Assembly: GCF_001434785.1 (NCBI RefSeq)
Contig: NZ_AZDT01000019.1
Coordinates: 1 to 55,637 of the forward strand
Direction of reading: 5' to 3'
Origin: Levilactobacillus namurensis DSM 19117
GTDB lineage: Bacteria > Bacillota > Bacilli > Lactobacillales > Lactobacillaceae
DNA length: 55,637 nucleotides
The notes under the pieces are model-generated. The model made no database searches. It saw only the letters and a list, made by a program, of their open reading frames with translations, and had not been told where the DNA came from. Positions 17,253 through 25,790 of this stretch are shown one piece after another; position 1 is the first letter of the stretch; every line of letters begins with the position of its first letter. A program made the position numbers and the translations under genes.

Positions 17253-17294
17253 AACCTCAAAGATGTCGATCAGGGTTTACGAAAGGATTTGAGG

Positions 17295-18308
17295 ATGACC
17301 ATGGAGTTTGCGAAGATTGGACACACAGATATTCAGGTTTCTAAAGTTTGCGTAGGGGCCATGAGCTTTGGCCAGCCGGGGACCATGCACGACTGGACGT
17401 TGGACTACCCCGCCAGTCGTCAGGTGATCCAACACGCGTTGGATTTAGGGATTAACTTTTTCGATACCGCGAACGGCTATTCCAAGGGGACCAGTGAAGA
17501 GTACTTAGGGCGGACGTTCAAGGAGAATCACATTCCGCGTGACCAGGTCGTGTTATCGTCCAAGGTCTACTTCAACCCGGGGCGGTTATCCAGTGACGCC
17601 ATCCATCGCGAAATCGATGGGACCTTACAGCGATTGGGGACGGATTACTTGGACCTGTACATCATCCACCGGTTCGACTATGACACGCCTATTGAAGAGA
17701 CCATGGAAGCTTTAAACGACCTGGTTCAAGCCGGAAAGGTGCGGGCCATTGGGGCGTCGGCCATGTACGGCTATCAGTTCATGAACATGCAGCAGGTGGC
17801 GAAGGACCACGGCTGGGCCCAGTTCCAGGCCATGGAGAACCATTACAACCTGTTGTACCGCGAAGACGAACGGGAATTGATGCCGATTTGTCGCCAACAG
17901 GGCGTCTCCTTGATGCCGTATAGTCCGCTAGCGGCGGGTCACCTGAGTCACCAGGCTTGGCAAGTCGCTACTAAACGCAGTCAGACCGACCGGGTCGCCA
18001 TGGGCAAGTACGACCGGACGGAAGCCGAAGACCAACGAATCGTTGATCGGGTTCATGATTTAGCCGAGAAAAAGGGCGTGTCCATGGCTCAGATTGCCTT
18101 AGCTTGGCAGTGGGCTAAGGGCGTGACGAGTCCCATTGTGGGGTCGACCAAAGCGGCCCACTTGGATGACGCGGTAGCTGCCCTGCAGGTCAAGCTGACG
18201 GCCGACGAAATCGCTGACTTGGAGGCCCCGTACCTACCGCACCCCATCGTAGGTGCGATTGACCATAACCCAGCGGCCGGCACCGTTTTAATTGATGAGA
18301 AAAAGTAA
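17295..18308 (+). CDS. Aldo/keto reductase (long, YajO/IolS type)
   Basis: A 337-residue aldo-keto reductase. Asp and Tyr of the catalytic tetrad lie in NFFDTANGYSKG, Lys in VVLSSKVYF, and His in YIIHRFDYDTP; VGSTKAAHLDD is the cofactor-binding end. The ATG at 17295 is supported by AAAGGA; ATG 17301 is an alternative. It is the first gene of an operon with a nitroreductase-like gene that starts 19 bases after its stop. The MerR-type promoter implies induction by a reactive carbonyl or aromatic compound. Confidence 0.9.
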   Translation: MTMEFAKIGHTDIQVSKVCVGAMSFGQPGTMHDWTLDYPASRQVIQHALDLGINFFDTANGYSKGTSEEYLGRTFKENHIPRDQVVLSSKVYFNPGRLSSDAIHREIDGTLQRLGTDYLDLYIIHRFDYDTPIEETMEALNDLVQAGKVRAIGASAMYGYQFMNMQQVAKDHGWAQFQAMENHYNLLYREDERELMPICRQQGVSLMPYSPLAAGHLSHQAWQVATKRSQTDRVAMGKYDRTEAEDQRIVDRVHDLAEKKGVSMAQIALAWQWAKGVTSPIVGSTKAAHLDDAVAALQVKLTADEIADLEAPYLPHPIVGAIDHNPAAGTVLIDEKK

Positions 18309-18327
18309 TCACGAAGGAGCGATTAAT

Positions 18328-18966
18328 TTGACGATTGAACAAGCCTTACACCAACGACACTCGGTGCGGCAATTTACGGACCAACCCGTCCCCTTAGCGA
18401 CGGTGCGGGAGATTCTTGCGGCGGCACAATTGGCACCTTCTTGGGTGAACTCGCAACCCTACCAGATCCACCTGGCTATGGGTGCGCCCCTCGAACGCGT
18501 ACGGCAACAACAGGCGGCCCAAGAAGCCGCGGGGACGCCGGGAACCCCGGACTTACCGGTCATGTCACGTCATGATTGGTCGCCACAAGCACAACGGAAT
18601 ATGGCGGACTGGTCGGCCGGTCTCGGGGATGCAGGTAAAGCCATGGGGGCCACGGCGGCGCAGTTATACCACGCGCCGGTCGTGCTCTACCTGACGCTAC
18701 CCAAGGGGTATTCGAACTGGTCGCTATACGACTTAGGGGCCCTGGGCAACAGTATCGTGTTGGCCGCCACGGATCGGGGACTAGCATCGATGACCGCCTA
18801 TCAATTCATTAAATATCCCCAGATGCTCCGCCGGGAATTGGCGATTCCGGCCGATGAAGACATCATCGTGGGTATCGGGTTAGGCTACCGCGATGACCAG
18901 GCGTTGGTCAACACCATTCGCGCGACCCGGATGCCTCTGGATAAAATTTTAACGGTTCATGATTAA
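18328..18966 (+). CDS. Nitroreductase-family FMN oxidoreductase
   Basis: A 212-residue NAD(P)H:FMN nitroreductase. The N-terminal RHSVRQFTDQPV block and the AQLAPSWVNSQPYQ block bind FMN, and GIGLGYRDD near the C-terminus is the conserved nucleotide-contact segment. A TTG start at 18328 is chosen because AAGGAG lies 9-14 bases before it; an earlier in-frame TTG/ATG pair overlaps the aldo-keto reductase gene. Such enzymes reduce quinones, nitroaromatics or enals. It is cotranscribed with the aldo-keto reductase under MerR control. Confidence 0.88.
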   Translation: MTIEQALHQRHSVRQFTDQPVPLATVREILAAAQLAPSWVNSQPYQIHLAMGAPLERVRQQQAAQEAAGTPGTPDLPVMSRHDWSPQAQRNMADWSAGLGDAGKAMGATAAQLYHAPVVLYLTLPKGYSNWSLYDLGALGNSIVLAATDRGLASMTAYQFIKYPQMLRRELAIPADEDIIVGIGLGYRDDQALVNTIRATRMPLDKILTVHD

Positions 18967-18973
18967 ATTTATG

Positions 18974-19002
18974 GAGCCTGGGCCAAACGCTCAGGCTCTT
19001 TT
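18974..19002 (+). terminator. Terminator of the AKR/nitroreductase operon
   Basis: GAGCCTGGGC pairs with GCTCAGGCTC (18974-18998, one G-T type mismatch) and is followed by TTTTG. It lies 8 bases after the stop. Confidence 0.8.
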
Positions 19003-19167
19003 GTTCTTGATGATAACGATACGGTGCTGACTAACCGCCTTTTGTCCCACCCTTTTGATTATGACAACTTTAATGAGCAACGGGGTTAAGCATCCCCCGG
19101 TCTTCGGGTATAGTAGAGGAGGGCGCCTCATGCGTTGCCCATAAACTTGATTCTGGAGGAGCAGGAT

Positions 19168-19605
19168 ATGCAAAAATTAAGTCGGTTCATCGTGGTGGCC
19201 CTGACCACGCTAGTCGTGGGTGGGACCGTGTCAACGTCCGCCAGTGCCGCTTCCTGGCACCGGGGCGTGCCGAAGGCTTTGCGGGGCAAGTATCAAGATA
19301 AGCACCAGACGGCCGCGCAAGGGTTCCCGGCCCGGTTAATTTTCAGCGCCAAAAAGTTTACCTGGAGCGTGTCGAATATGCCGGTACAAAAGCACAGTAA
19401 GCTGAAATACAAGAAGTTGCGCGCCCACGTCTACCGCTTGAAGGGCCACGTGGCCAAGCAAGGTATCGTCTTGGCGGGGGCACGCGACTACGTGATCTAC
19501 CGGAAGGGGAAGACGTTGAAACTGACGGATTACCAGTCTTACCACCAGATGGGCTTCCGTCACGCCACGGTCGCCAAGCACGTCAGTCACTTTGCGAAGT
19601 CGTAA
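19168..19605 (+). CDS. Small secreted protein, WHRGxPKxxRGxY family
   Basis: A 145-residue exported protein with a signal peptide ending near SASAA at about residues 25-29. The mature start WHRGVPKALRGKY matches the paralogue at 10315-10752, which begins WHKGTPKIIRGKW and has the same length. The remainder is basic, rich in Lys/His/Tyr and probably beta-stranded. GGAGGAG precedes the ATG at 19168, and TATAGT at about 19108 may be the -10 element. Function unknown. A parS-like site follows 8 bases after the stop. Confidence 0.72.
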   Translation: MQKLSRFIVVALTTLVVGGTVSTSASAASWHRGVPKALRGKYQDKHQTAAQGFPARLIFSAKKFTWSVSNMPVQKHSKLKYKKLRAHVYRLKGHVAKQGIVLAGARDYVIYRKGKTLKLTDYQSYHQMGFRHATVAKHVSHFAKS

Positions 19606-19613
19606 TCCGGGGA

Positions 19614-19629
19614 TGTTCCATGTGAAACA
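19614..19629. promoter_or_regulatory. parS-like site
   Basis: TGTTCCATGTGAAACA differs from the parS consensus TGTTNCACGTGAAACA at one base (T for C at position 8). The same variant occurs at 29913. Confidence 0.75.
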
Positions 19630-19754
19630 TGCGTCGTGATGATTGGTTGGGGTCGGTTCGCTGGTAAGCGGAGCGACCCCATTTTGGTAGGGTCAGCGTA
19701 TAATAAGGCTAACGATTGAATGCGGTTACAAGCGAAATGAAAGGAAGTTTTACC

Positions 19755-20258
19755 ATGGACCCAGCAGCACAAGTGACCCAGACTTTGGACCAGATGGGGA
19801 TTGCCTACCAGTTGGTTCGGCACCCGGTGGCGACCACCACGGCGGAAGCCGACCACTACATCGAAGGCATTGCGGGGGTGCGGACCAAGACCATGTTCTT
19901 GACCAACCAGAAAAAGACGGCCGATTATCTGGTGATCATGGACGACCAGCAACGGCTAGACTTTCACCGGTTCCAGGAGCTGACGGGGGCTAAACGGCCG
20001 AAGATGGCCTCGGATGACCGGTTGGCCACCAAGTTAGGACTCCAGCCGGGCATCGTGTCCATCTTTGGCCTGTTGAATAATGCCGACCATGACGTCCAGG
20101 TCTACTTTGACCAGGCCATCATGGACCAGGATCGGATGAGCTTCCATCCCAATAGCAACACTAGCACCATCTTTGTGGCCACGGAGGACCTGTTGCGGTT
20201 CCTGAAGGCGTTGAAGTATGACTACCAGGTGATTGATTTAACGGGTGCTTCATCATAA
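19755..20258 (+). CDS. Prolyl-tRNA editing protein, YbaK/ProX family
   Basis: A 167-residue trans-editing deacylase that clears alanine wrongly attached to tRNA-Pro (ProXp-ala/PrdX group). The fold is complete: the N-terminal HPVATTTAEADHYIEG region, the conserved Lys in GVRTKTMFLTNQKK, and the GLQPGIVSIFGLLNN segment that forms the substrate pocket. The start at 19755 follows GAAAGGAAG; an in-frame start at 19716 has no ribosome site. It is monocistronic. Distinction from Cys-tRNA-Pro deacylase rests on the PrdX-like C-terminus. Confidence 0.88.
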   Translation: MDPAAQVTQTLDQMGIAYQLVRHPVATTTAEADHYIEGIAGVRTKTMFLTNQKKTADYLVIMDDQQRLDFHRFQELTGAKRPKMASDDRLATKLGLQPGIVSIFGLLNNADHDVQVYFDQAIMDQDRMSFHPNSNTSTIFVATEDLLRFLKALKYDYQVIDLTGASS

Positions 20259-20283
20259 GGATGTTTAAACCGGGGATTTTAAT

Positions 20284-20532
20284 ATGGCCAAAACCAATGC
20301 GATTAACGTCAGGCTGTTTAAGAATGGTAAGTTGTGTGCTTTTTGAATCTCAAAAAAGAATCGGGAGGCCTTAGAGGCAACTAGCAAAACTAAATTTAAA
20401 AAGAAAGTTTCCGATGATGGGCGTGAAATTATTTTCCGTAAGATTGAACCTAATCAGGCTGATTTAATGACTGTGGCCAATCGCCTTCTGGATAAACATG
20501 GCGATTTGCTAAGACGGCTGGAAGACCTATGA
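20284..20532 (+). pseudogene. Decayed antitoxin gene (AbrB-like partner of Doc)
   Basis: An 82-codon frame beginning MAKTNAINVRLFKNG, interrupted by TGA at codon 21 (20344-20346). After the stop the same frame continues with ISKKNREALEATSK and ends RLLDKHGDLLRRLEDL. The last codon overlaps the start of the next frame (ATGA). The sequence resembles antitoxins paired with Doc/Fic toxins in lactobacilli. The region is AT-rich and reads as a relic. Confidence 0.6.
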
Positions 20533-20755
20533 ACTATCTAACGAAAGAATTTTTGGTTACCCTTAATAAGGAAATCGTTAGGCGGGCTGATAAAGGGAGA
20601 TGGCGGTGTTCAATATCCACAAGGACTTAGATGTTGTCATCAATTAACCGCAACAAGTCTTATTCGGAAGAGAGCTCTATCCTAATATATGGATCAAGGC
20701 CGCTGGTAGGTTGCACCTATCGGCAGACCAGGATACACGCCGCCATGGCCGCTAG
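20529..20755 (+). pseudogene. Decayed Doc (death-on-curing, Fic-fold) toxin remnant
   Basis: The frame starts MNYLTKEFLVTLNKEIVRRA, then breaks: GGVQYPQGL is in one frame and LDVVIN, a stop codon, PQQVLFGRELYPNIWIKAAG in another. These pieces match the order expected in Doc toxins. At least two frameshifts, one internal stop and loss of the catalytic HPFxxGNKR region make it inactive. The remaining bases to 20947 hold only the upstream region of the surface-protein gene. Confidence 0.65.
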
Positions 20756-20947
20756 CAGGGGAATGTTGTAATCAATGGTCAGTTTGCGCATCATTGCGTA
20801 CCACTATGGTGTTGGGGCAAACTCAATCACCAAGCTAATTAATTGAAATTCCTCTGGTTGCTTACTATACTCATTAATATTGAACTTGTAGTTTATTATA
20901 TAAACGGTTTAAATTGTGACGGTTTAGGAGAGAAGAGGAAAATCAAA

Positions 20948-22909
20948 ATGCACGGAAAGATTGTTGGGAAGGGTCCTCGTTGGCTGGCCCTTTTGAGCAT
21001 TGGTGGGTTGCTGGTTGGCGGGGGATTAGTTATGACACACGCTAGCGTGGATGCCCGGGCGGCCGATACCACCACGACGGTTAGTCAGGAAGTTCTACAC
21101 GCGGGCGAGTTTGGGACCAGCCACTGGTCGATTACGGCTGATCATACCTTACACATTGGTGCGGGGACGTTGGGCGCCCCCGCGAAGACGCCGGATGGGC
21201 CACCTTGGAAACCCTACGGTGCCGAGATTGAAAATATCGTGATTGAAGGGCCGGTGGTCTTGAACGCCAACAGTCGCATGCTGTTTGGGTATTTAGGTGT
21301 GGGGTCGACGGGGGGCACCATTAAAGGCCTGAACCAAGTCGATGCTAGTCACGTCACCAACTTTGAATTTGCTTTCTACGGCATTCAGGTGGCAAAGCTT
21401 GACTTGTCTAGTTGGGACGTCCACAACGTGACCAATACCAGCTTCATGTTTGGCCAAGCCACGTCTCAGGTTATCGACCTGACGGGGTGGCAATTGCCTA
21501 AGTTGACCAACACTTACTGGATGTTCATGCTAGCTGCCCGGGTGCACGAACTAGATCTCTCCGGTTTCAACCTTCGGCACGCCAGTACGACGCAGATGTT
21601 GATGAATACGAACCTGACCGTCCTCCACTTGGGGCCGGATTCGTTACTAAGTGGCACGAACTTACGGACCTTTTCCAATGCGGCCTATCAAGATCACTGG
21701 CAAGATGTGGGTACCGGGACCCTGGAAGCACCGCAGGGATCGCACGTGTATACCGCGGCCCAATTGATGGCTAACTTTAAAGGAGCCGCACCATATACCT
21801 ACGTGCGGGCGAGAAATACCGGTGCGCCCGTGACGGTGCATTACGTTGATGCGGCCGACCACCCGTTGGCACCGGATGAGGTTCACACCGGCTTTTACGA
21901 CGCGCCATTTACCATAACGCCCAAGACCATTGCCGGGTACACCTTGGATCATACCGACGGAGCGGTGACTGGGACATTCGGCGCTGATCCGGGGACCGTG
22001 ACCTGCTACTATGTTCCGGCGAAGAACCAGCAGAGTCTTACGGGGCAGGACGCTTCCATGACGGTGGGGGATGCCCGGCCGGACAGCGCAACTTTCCACG
22101 CGCGGGCGACTGATAAGGCGGGCCAACCGATCCCCGTGACGGTTGACTTGGACCATGCCGACCTCACCCGGCCGGGGACGTATCCGGTTATTTTAAAAAC
22201 GACCGATGGCCAAGTAAAGACGGTCCAACTAACGGTTAAAGCGGCGGAGGGTGGGTCCTCCAGCGTTTCTAGTTCATCCAACTCATCGAGCACTTCCAGT
22301 TCCACGGATTCAACCAGTAGTTCGGCCAGTTCTAGTACGACGAGTTCCGATGATATTCACTACGGCGGTGACCAAGACCTAGGCGTCTTCAAGGGGGAGG
22401 CCATCTATGCGACTAAGGCGTTACGGCTCTATCGCCACCCCACGTTTAAGCCCAACCAGGTTAAGGCGCGCTATGCTCAGCAGTCCCGGATCAAGCGTCC
22501 CATGTTCGTGGTGACCGGGGCAGCTAAGTCGCGAACCGGGGCCTTACGGTTCAAGGTCCGGGATGTTAACCATACGGCGAAGACGGATGGTCGCGTGGGC
22601 TACCTGACCGCTAAACGAACTTACGTGACGGGGGTCTATTACCAGCAACGCCACCCCCGTATCACGGTGATTAATCCCCATGGCGTTAACGCTTACCGGT
22701 GGCACAACCTAACCGGGAAGGTGCACCATTACCGGCGGGGGCAAACGGTGCGGGTCCGGTGCATCGTACATTACCACTTAACGACACGATACGTCTTACC
22801 CAACGGTCGGTACATCACAGCGAATAAGAAGTTAGTACGCGCTGATTTAGCGACGTCCCACCAGAGCACGCAACCTTCCGTGGCGTTGCGAACGCGGATG
22901 GTACGCTAG
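20948..22909 (+). CDS. BspA-like surface protein with MucBP-like and DUF5776-like domains
   Basis: A 653-residue secreted protein. The start at 20948 follows GAAGAGGAAAA and gives a signal peptide ending near DARA at about residue 40. Residues about 60-280 contain BspA/DUF285-type repeats (LDLSSWDVHNVTNTSFMF). A MucBP-like segment follows (VTVHYVDAADHPLAP), then an Ig-like bacterial domain (DASMTVGD to VQLTVK), a Ser/Thr-rich linker, and a C-terminal basic domain like DUF5776 that probably holds the wall. There is no LPxTG motif. Adhesion to mucus or plant polymers is the likely role, inferred from domain types. Confidence 0.78.
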   Translation: MHGKIVGKGPRWLALLSIGGLLVGGGLVMTHASVDARAADTTTTVSQEVLHAGEFGTSHWSITADHTLHIGAGTLGAPAKTPDGPPWKPYGAEIENIVIEGPVVLNANSRMLFGYLGVGSTGGTIKGLNQVDASHVTNFEFAFYGIQVAKLDLSSWDVHNVTNTSFMFGQATSQVIDLTGWQLPKLTNTYWMFMLAARVHELDLSGFNLRHASTTQMLMNTNLTVLHLGPDSLLSGTNLRTFSNAAYQDHWQDVGTGTLEAPQGSHVYTAAQLMANFKGAAPYTYVRARNTGAPVTVHYVDAADHPLAPDEVHTGFYDAPFTITPKTIAGYTLDHTDGAVTGTFGADPGTVTCYYVPAKNQQSLTGQDASMTVGDARPDSATFHARATDKAGQPIPVTVDLDHADLTRPGTYPVILKTTDGQVKTVQLTVKAAEGGSSSVSSSSNSSSTSSSTDSTSSSASSSTTSSDDIHYGGDQDLGVFKGEAIYATKALRLYRHPTFKPNQVKARYAQQSRIKRPMFVVTGAAKSRTGALRFKVRDVNHTAKTDGRVGYLTAKRTYVTGVYYQQRHPRITVINPHGVNAYRWHNLTGKVHHYRRGQTVRVRCIVHYHLTTRYVLPNGRYITANKKLVRADLATSHQSTQPSVALRTRMVR

Positions 22910-22940
22910 AGAACCGCAGCTTATTTGGTTAGATAGACGA

Positions 22941-22976
22941 AAAGGGTCGCCCTTGCATCTGCAGGGGCGGCCCTTA
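22941..22976. terminator. Bidirectional terminator
   Basis: AAGGGTCGCCCTTGCA pairs with TGCAGGGGCGGCCCTT with two imperfect positions. It lies between the convergent surface-protein and DUF2075 genes. Confidence 0.75.
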
Positions 22977-22988
22977 TCAGTTCTTGAG

Positions 22989-24158
22989 TTATTTACCCGT
23001 ATGGTAGAGGTCCAACAACCGCTTCCGTAGTGCGTCATCGTAGGCCGTCAGGTACAGGCCGTACTTACCGCGCTTCATTAAGACGTTCAAGACGTTAGCG
23101 ATGAATTGCTTGTATTCGTCGCGGGTGAACTTGATGTCCTTGCGCTTCTTGAAAACTTCCTTGTGGGAGTACTTTTCGGGAATCACGGTCATAGTGTCGG
23201 TCTGCGGGTCGTACCCGAAGGACGGACCGATGACCATTCCCACGTAGTTCAAGTCAAAGCCTTGGAGGGTGTAGATGGTCCCCACCTGGGTGATGGAACC
23301 TTCCCGCTTAGCCCAAGGAGTCCGTTGCGGGTCCCACTCGTCCCACGGCAGGTTGAAGGTGTCCATTTCCACGTTGTGCCGGCCGTCGATCCGGGGGAAA
23401 CCAGAAGTGGCAACCATCCGGCTCATGCCGTACTTTTTATTTTGCTTCTTGATCAGCTCGAACATCTCGCCGGCCTTGTCGAAGACTTCAAATGCGAAGT
23501 CGCTGTTGGTTGGGAAGGGTTTGAGGGGCTTTTCGGCGGTCAAATCGTCCATCCAAGCGACCTGCTCGTCGCTGGCGACCATCCGGTACTGGAAGTTCAT
23601 GTCGAAGCGTTTGTAGGGGTGGTTGCCGATGGTCTTCATCAGAAGGTCGCGGTCCCAGTACATCTTGGACTGGAAGACTTGTTCGAAATCGTAGACCACC
23701 ACGACCACCTTGGCCAGGTTCATCAGGTCGGTCAGTTGGTTCTGCCCGTGGTAGTGGGCGTAGGGTTCGGACTTCGAGTACAGCAGGTGGGCCTCATCTA
23801 CGAAGATGATGTCGTACTTTTTGTGGTCCCGTTGGGCGTGGTTGATCAGTGCCGTGGGGCGCAAGATCGACTTAGCGTGCATGTGGGGAATCGAGGCCGC
23901 GATGTCGCGGTAGGCCTTGTACAATTCGGGGTGGTTGACCACCAGGGCGGTCTGGAAATGCGGGTCGACCATGTACTGGCGGACCAGTTCCATCAAGACC
24001 ACAGACTTCCCGGTCCCCGCCGCGCCTTCGATGATGGCGACGGATGACGGCTTCTTGGTCAAGCCCTGCTTAATGTAGGCGTTGAGGTTGGTAATGACGG
24101 CCTTTTGATCGTCGGATAAATCGTCGACGAAGAATTGGGCCTTTAGAATTTCATTCAT
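22989..24158 (-). CDS. DUF2075-family P-loop ATPase/helicase-like protein
   Basis: A 389-residue cytosolic P-loop NTPase of the DUF2075 (Schlafen group 3-like) type. Walker A is GAAGTGKS at residues 45-52, Walker B is IIFVDEAH ending at residue 124, a sensor-like YDFEQVFQ follows, and the C-terminal TIYTLQGFDLNYVGMVIGPSF block resembles helicase motif V/VI. This type of protein is sometimes linked to restriction or defence, but here it stands alone. A TATAAT on the minus strand at 24219-24214 is a likely -10. Only ATP binding can be asserted. Confidence 0.85.
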   Translation of the reverse strand: MNEILKAQFFVDDLSDDQKAVITNLNAYIKQGLTKKPSSVAIIEGAAGTGKSVVLMELVRQYMVDPHFQTALVVNHPELYKAYRDIAASIPHMHAKSILRPTALINHAQRDHKKYDIIFVDEAHLLYSKSEPYAHYHGQNQLTDLMNLAKVVVVVYDFEQVFQSKMYWDRDLLMKTIGNHPYKRFDMNFQYRMVASDEQVAWMDDLTAEKPLKPFPTNSDFAFEVFDKAGEMFELIKKQNKKYGMSRMVATSGFPRIDGRHNVEMDTFNLPWDEWDPQRTPWAKREGSITQVGTIYTLQGFDLNYVGMVIGPSFGYDPQTDTMTVIPEKYSHKEVFKKRKDIKFTRDEYKQFIANVLNVLMKRGKYGLYLTAYDDALRKRLLDLYHTGK

Positions 24159-24388
24159 TGGTTAATTGCTCCTAGCTAGTGGGATGTGAAAAATTCTGAA
24201 AAAACTAGTTTCCATTATAGCAGTTTTGTAGGAGTTGGAAATTGGGGTTGTCGGAAATTTACTAAGGGGATATGGGAGCGGGAGACCTTAAAATGCTTTT
24301 TAACTATGGTTAGGTATTTAAAATAGGTCTTTTTAATGGTTTCGGATTTCTTCTATACTGGTTCCAACTTGTAAGGGGGATGATTTTC

Positions 24389-24898
24389 GTGAAGTGGATG
24401 AAATTAATGGTGGTTCTAGGAATCTGTGGGATAGGCTTGTCCGGGTGCCGAACGCAGAAAACTGAGCCGACAACTAAGACCCCAACGACCCAGCAAAGTA
24501 CCTCGCATAAACAACGCCAAGCAGCGGCCCAGGGTCAACGGATTGTGGTGATGGTGAATGGCCAACGGTTACCCGCGCAATTGAACCGTTCTAGTGCGGC
24601 ACGGGCACTCACTAAGCGTTTACCCCTGACGGTCAAGTTTCGGGACTACGCGGGTCTACCAGAAAAAGTTGCCGATTTGGACCGGGGGTTGCCAACCAAA
24701 GGGATGCCAAGCGGTCATGCGGGAACCAAGGGGGCTATTGGGTATTGGTCTCCAGAGCAGCGACTAGTCTTCTATTGGGGGACTGAATCATACTACGAAG
24801 GCATCCATATTATTGGTCAGTTTGATCAGCAACGTGCGCAAAAGGCGGTTCGCCACATGGGGAATCAGGTGACGGTGCGCCTTCAGAAGGTTAAGTAA
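24389..24898 (+). CDS. Lipoprotein with a cyclophilin-like domain
   Basis: A 169-residue lipoprotein. The GTG at 24389 is chosen because AAGGGGG lies 9 bases before it; ATG 24380 would overlap that site. The lipobox is GLSGC with Cys20. A Thr/Gln/Lys-rich spacer leads to a domain of about 115 residues of the cyclophilin-like fold (IVVMVNGQRLPAQL, LPLTVKFRDYAG, GAIGYWSPEQRLVFYWG). Cytosolic single-domain relatives are common in lactobacilli; the lipoprotein form is less usual. It is monocistronic. Isomerase activity is not implied, because this family lacks the proline isomerase active site. Confidence 0.75.
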   Translation: MKWMKLMVVLGICGIGLSGCRTQKTEPTTKTPTTQQSTSHKQRQAAAQGQRIVVMVNGQRLPAQLNRSSAARALTKRLPLTVKFRDYAGLPEKVADLDRGLPTKGMPSGHAGTKGAIGYWSPEQRLVFYWGTESYYEGIHIIGQFDQQRAQKAVRHMGNQVTVRLQKVK

Positions 24899-24941
24899 AG
24901 AGTTACCGCGGTTTTAGCGCTTGAATAACTAGACAGTGACC

Positions 24942-25784
24942 TTAAGCAAACGTCCGTAAAATAGCCTGGGCAATCGACAACGCGTGGCTTTCCAGAGCGA
25001 AGTGTCCGCTGTCAACGGCTTGGACGGTCGCGTTGGGGTCGTCACGGGTAAAGGCCTGTGCTCCTGGGAAGATGAATGATGGGTCGTTCTTGCCCCAGAT
25101 GGCCAACAACTTAGGCTGGAACTCGCGGAGGTAGCGCTGGAAGGCGGGGTAGGCCTTGATATTGTTTTGGTAATCAAAAATGAGGTCCAGCTGGTTGTCG
25201 GCATAGTTCGGCCGTTGGGTGTAGGCGATGTCGAGGGTGTAGCCGTCGGGACTGACACTATTAGCTGGCGTGCCCGTCAGGTACTGCCCCTTGATGGTCT
25301 CTGGCGCAAAGGCGGTGCGGTACGATGCGCGTTTGGCGGCGGTCGGGTGGTCCCAGAAGTCTTGACGGGTCGCCCATTTTGCGCCTAGCCCTTCCTGATA
25401 CACGTTCCCGTTTTGACTCACGATACCCTGAATCCAGTCGGGGTGCGCCGTAGCGATGTGGAAGCCAATCGGTGCGCCGTAATCGAAGACGTACAGGTAG
25501 AACTTGGTCAGCTGTAAGTGGGTGATGAAGTCCGTCATCACGCTGGCCAGGTGGGTAAATGTATAGGTGAAGTCCGTGTGGTTGGGCATGCTGGATTGAC
25601 CGAATCCCGGGTAGTCGGGGGCAATGAGGTGGAAGTGGTCCGCCAGTAACGGCATCAAGTCACGGAACATGTGACTGGCGGACGGAAAGCCGTGGAACAG
25701 CAGCATGGTGGGCTTAGTGGGGTCGCCGGCTTCCCGGTAAAAAATTTTGAGGTGGTCGATTTGGACGGTATGGTAAGTGGTCAT
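24942..25784 (-). CDS. Alpha/beta hydrolase with Asp nucleophile (epoxide hydrolase/dehalogenase type)
   Basis: A 280-residue alpha/beta hydrolase. The oxyanion segment is HGFP at 31-34. At the nucleophile elbow the usual GxSxG is replaced by FDYGAPIG, placing Asp101 as nucleophile. The acid lies in GKNDPSF and the His in DSGHFALE near residue 261. Asp at this position is the mark of epoxide hydrolases and haloalkane dehalogenases rather than esterases. It is the second gene of an operon, 6 bases after a MarR regulator, so induction by a reactive organic compound is likely. The substrate is not predictable. Confidence 0.82.
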   Translation of the reverse strand: MTTYHTVQIDHLKIFYREAGDPTKPTMLLFHGFPSASHMFRDLMPLLADHFHLIAPDYPGFGQSSMPNHTDFTYTFTHLASVMTDFITHLQLTKFYLYVFDYGAPIGFHIATAHPDWIQGIVSQNGNVYQEGLGAKWATRQDFWDHPTAAKRASYRTAFAPETIKGQYLTGTPANSVSPDGYTLDIAYTQRPNYADNQLDLIFDYQNNIKAYPAFQRYLREFQPKLLAIWGKNDPSFIFPGAQAFTRDDPNATVQAVDSGHFALESHALSIAQAILRTFA

Positions 25785-25790
25785 AGAAGG

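Noticed and set aside
20284-20532. Selenocysteine reading of the TGA in the antitoxin frame
   Set aside because: No SECIS-like hairpin or selenium context, and the partner toxin is also broken, so decay explains it.
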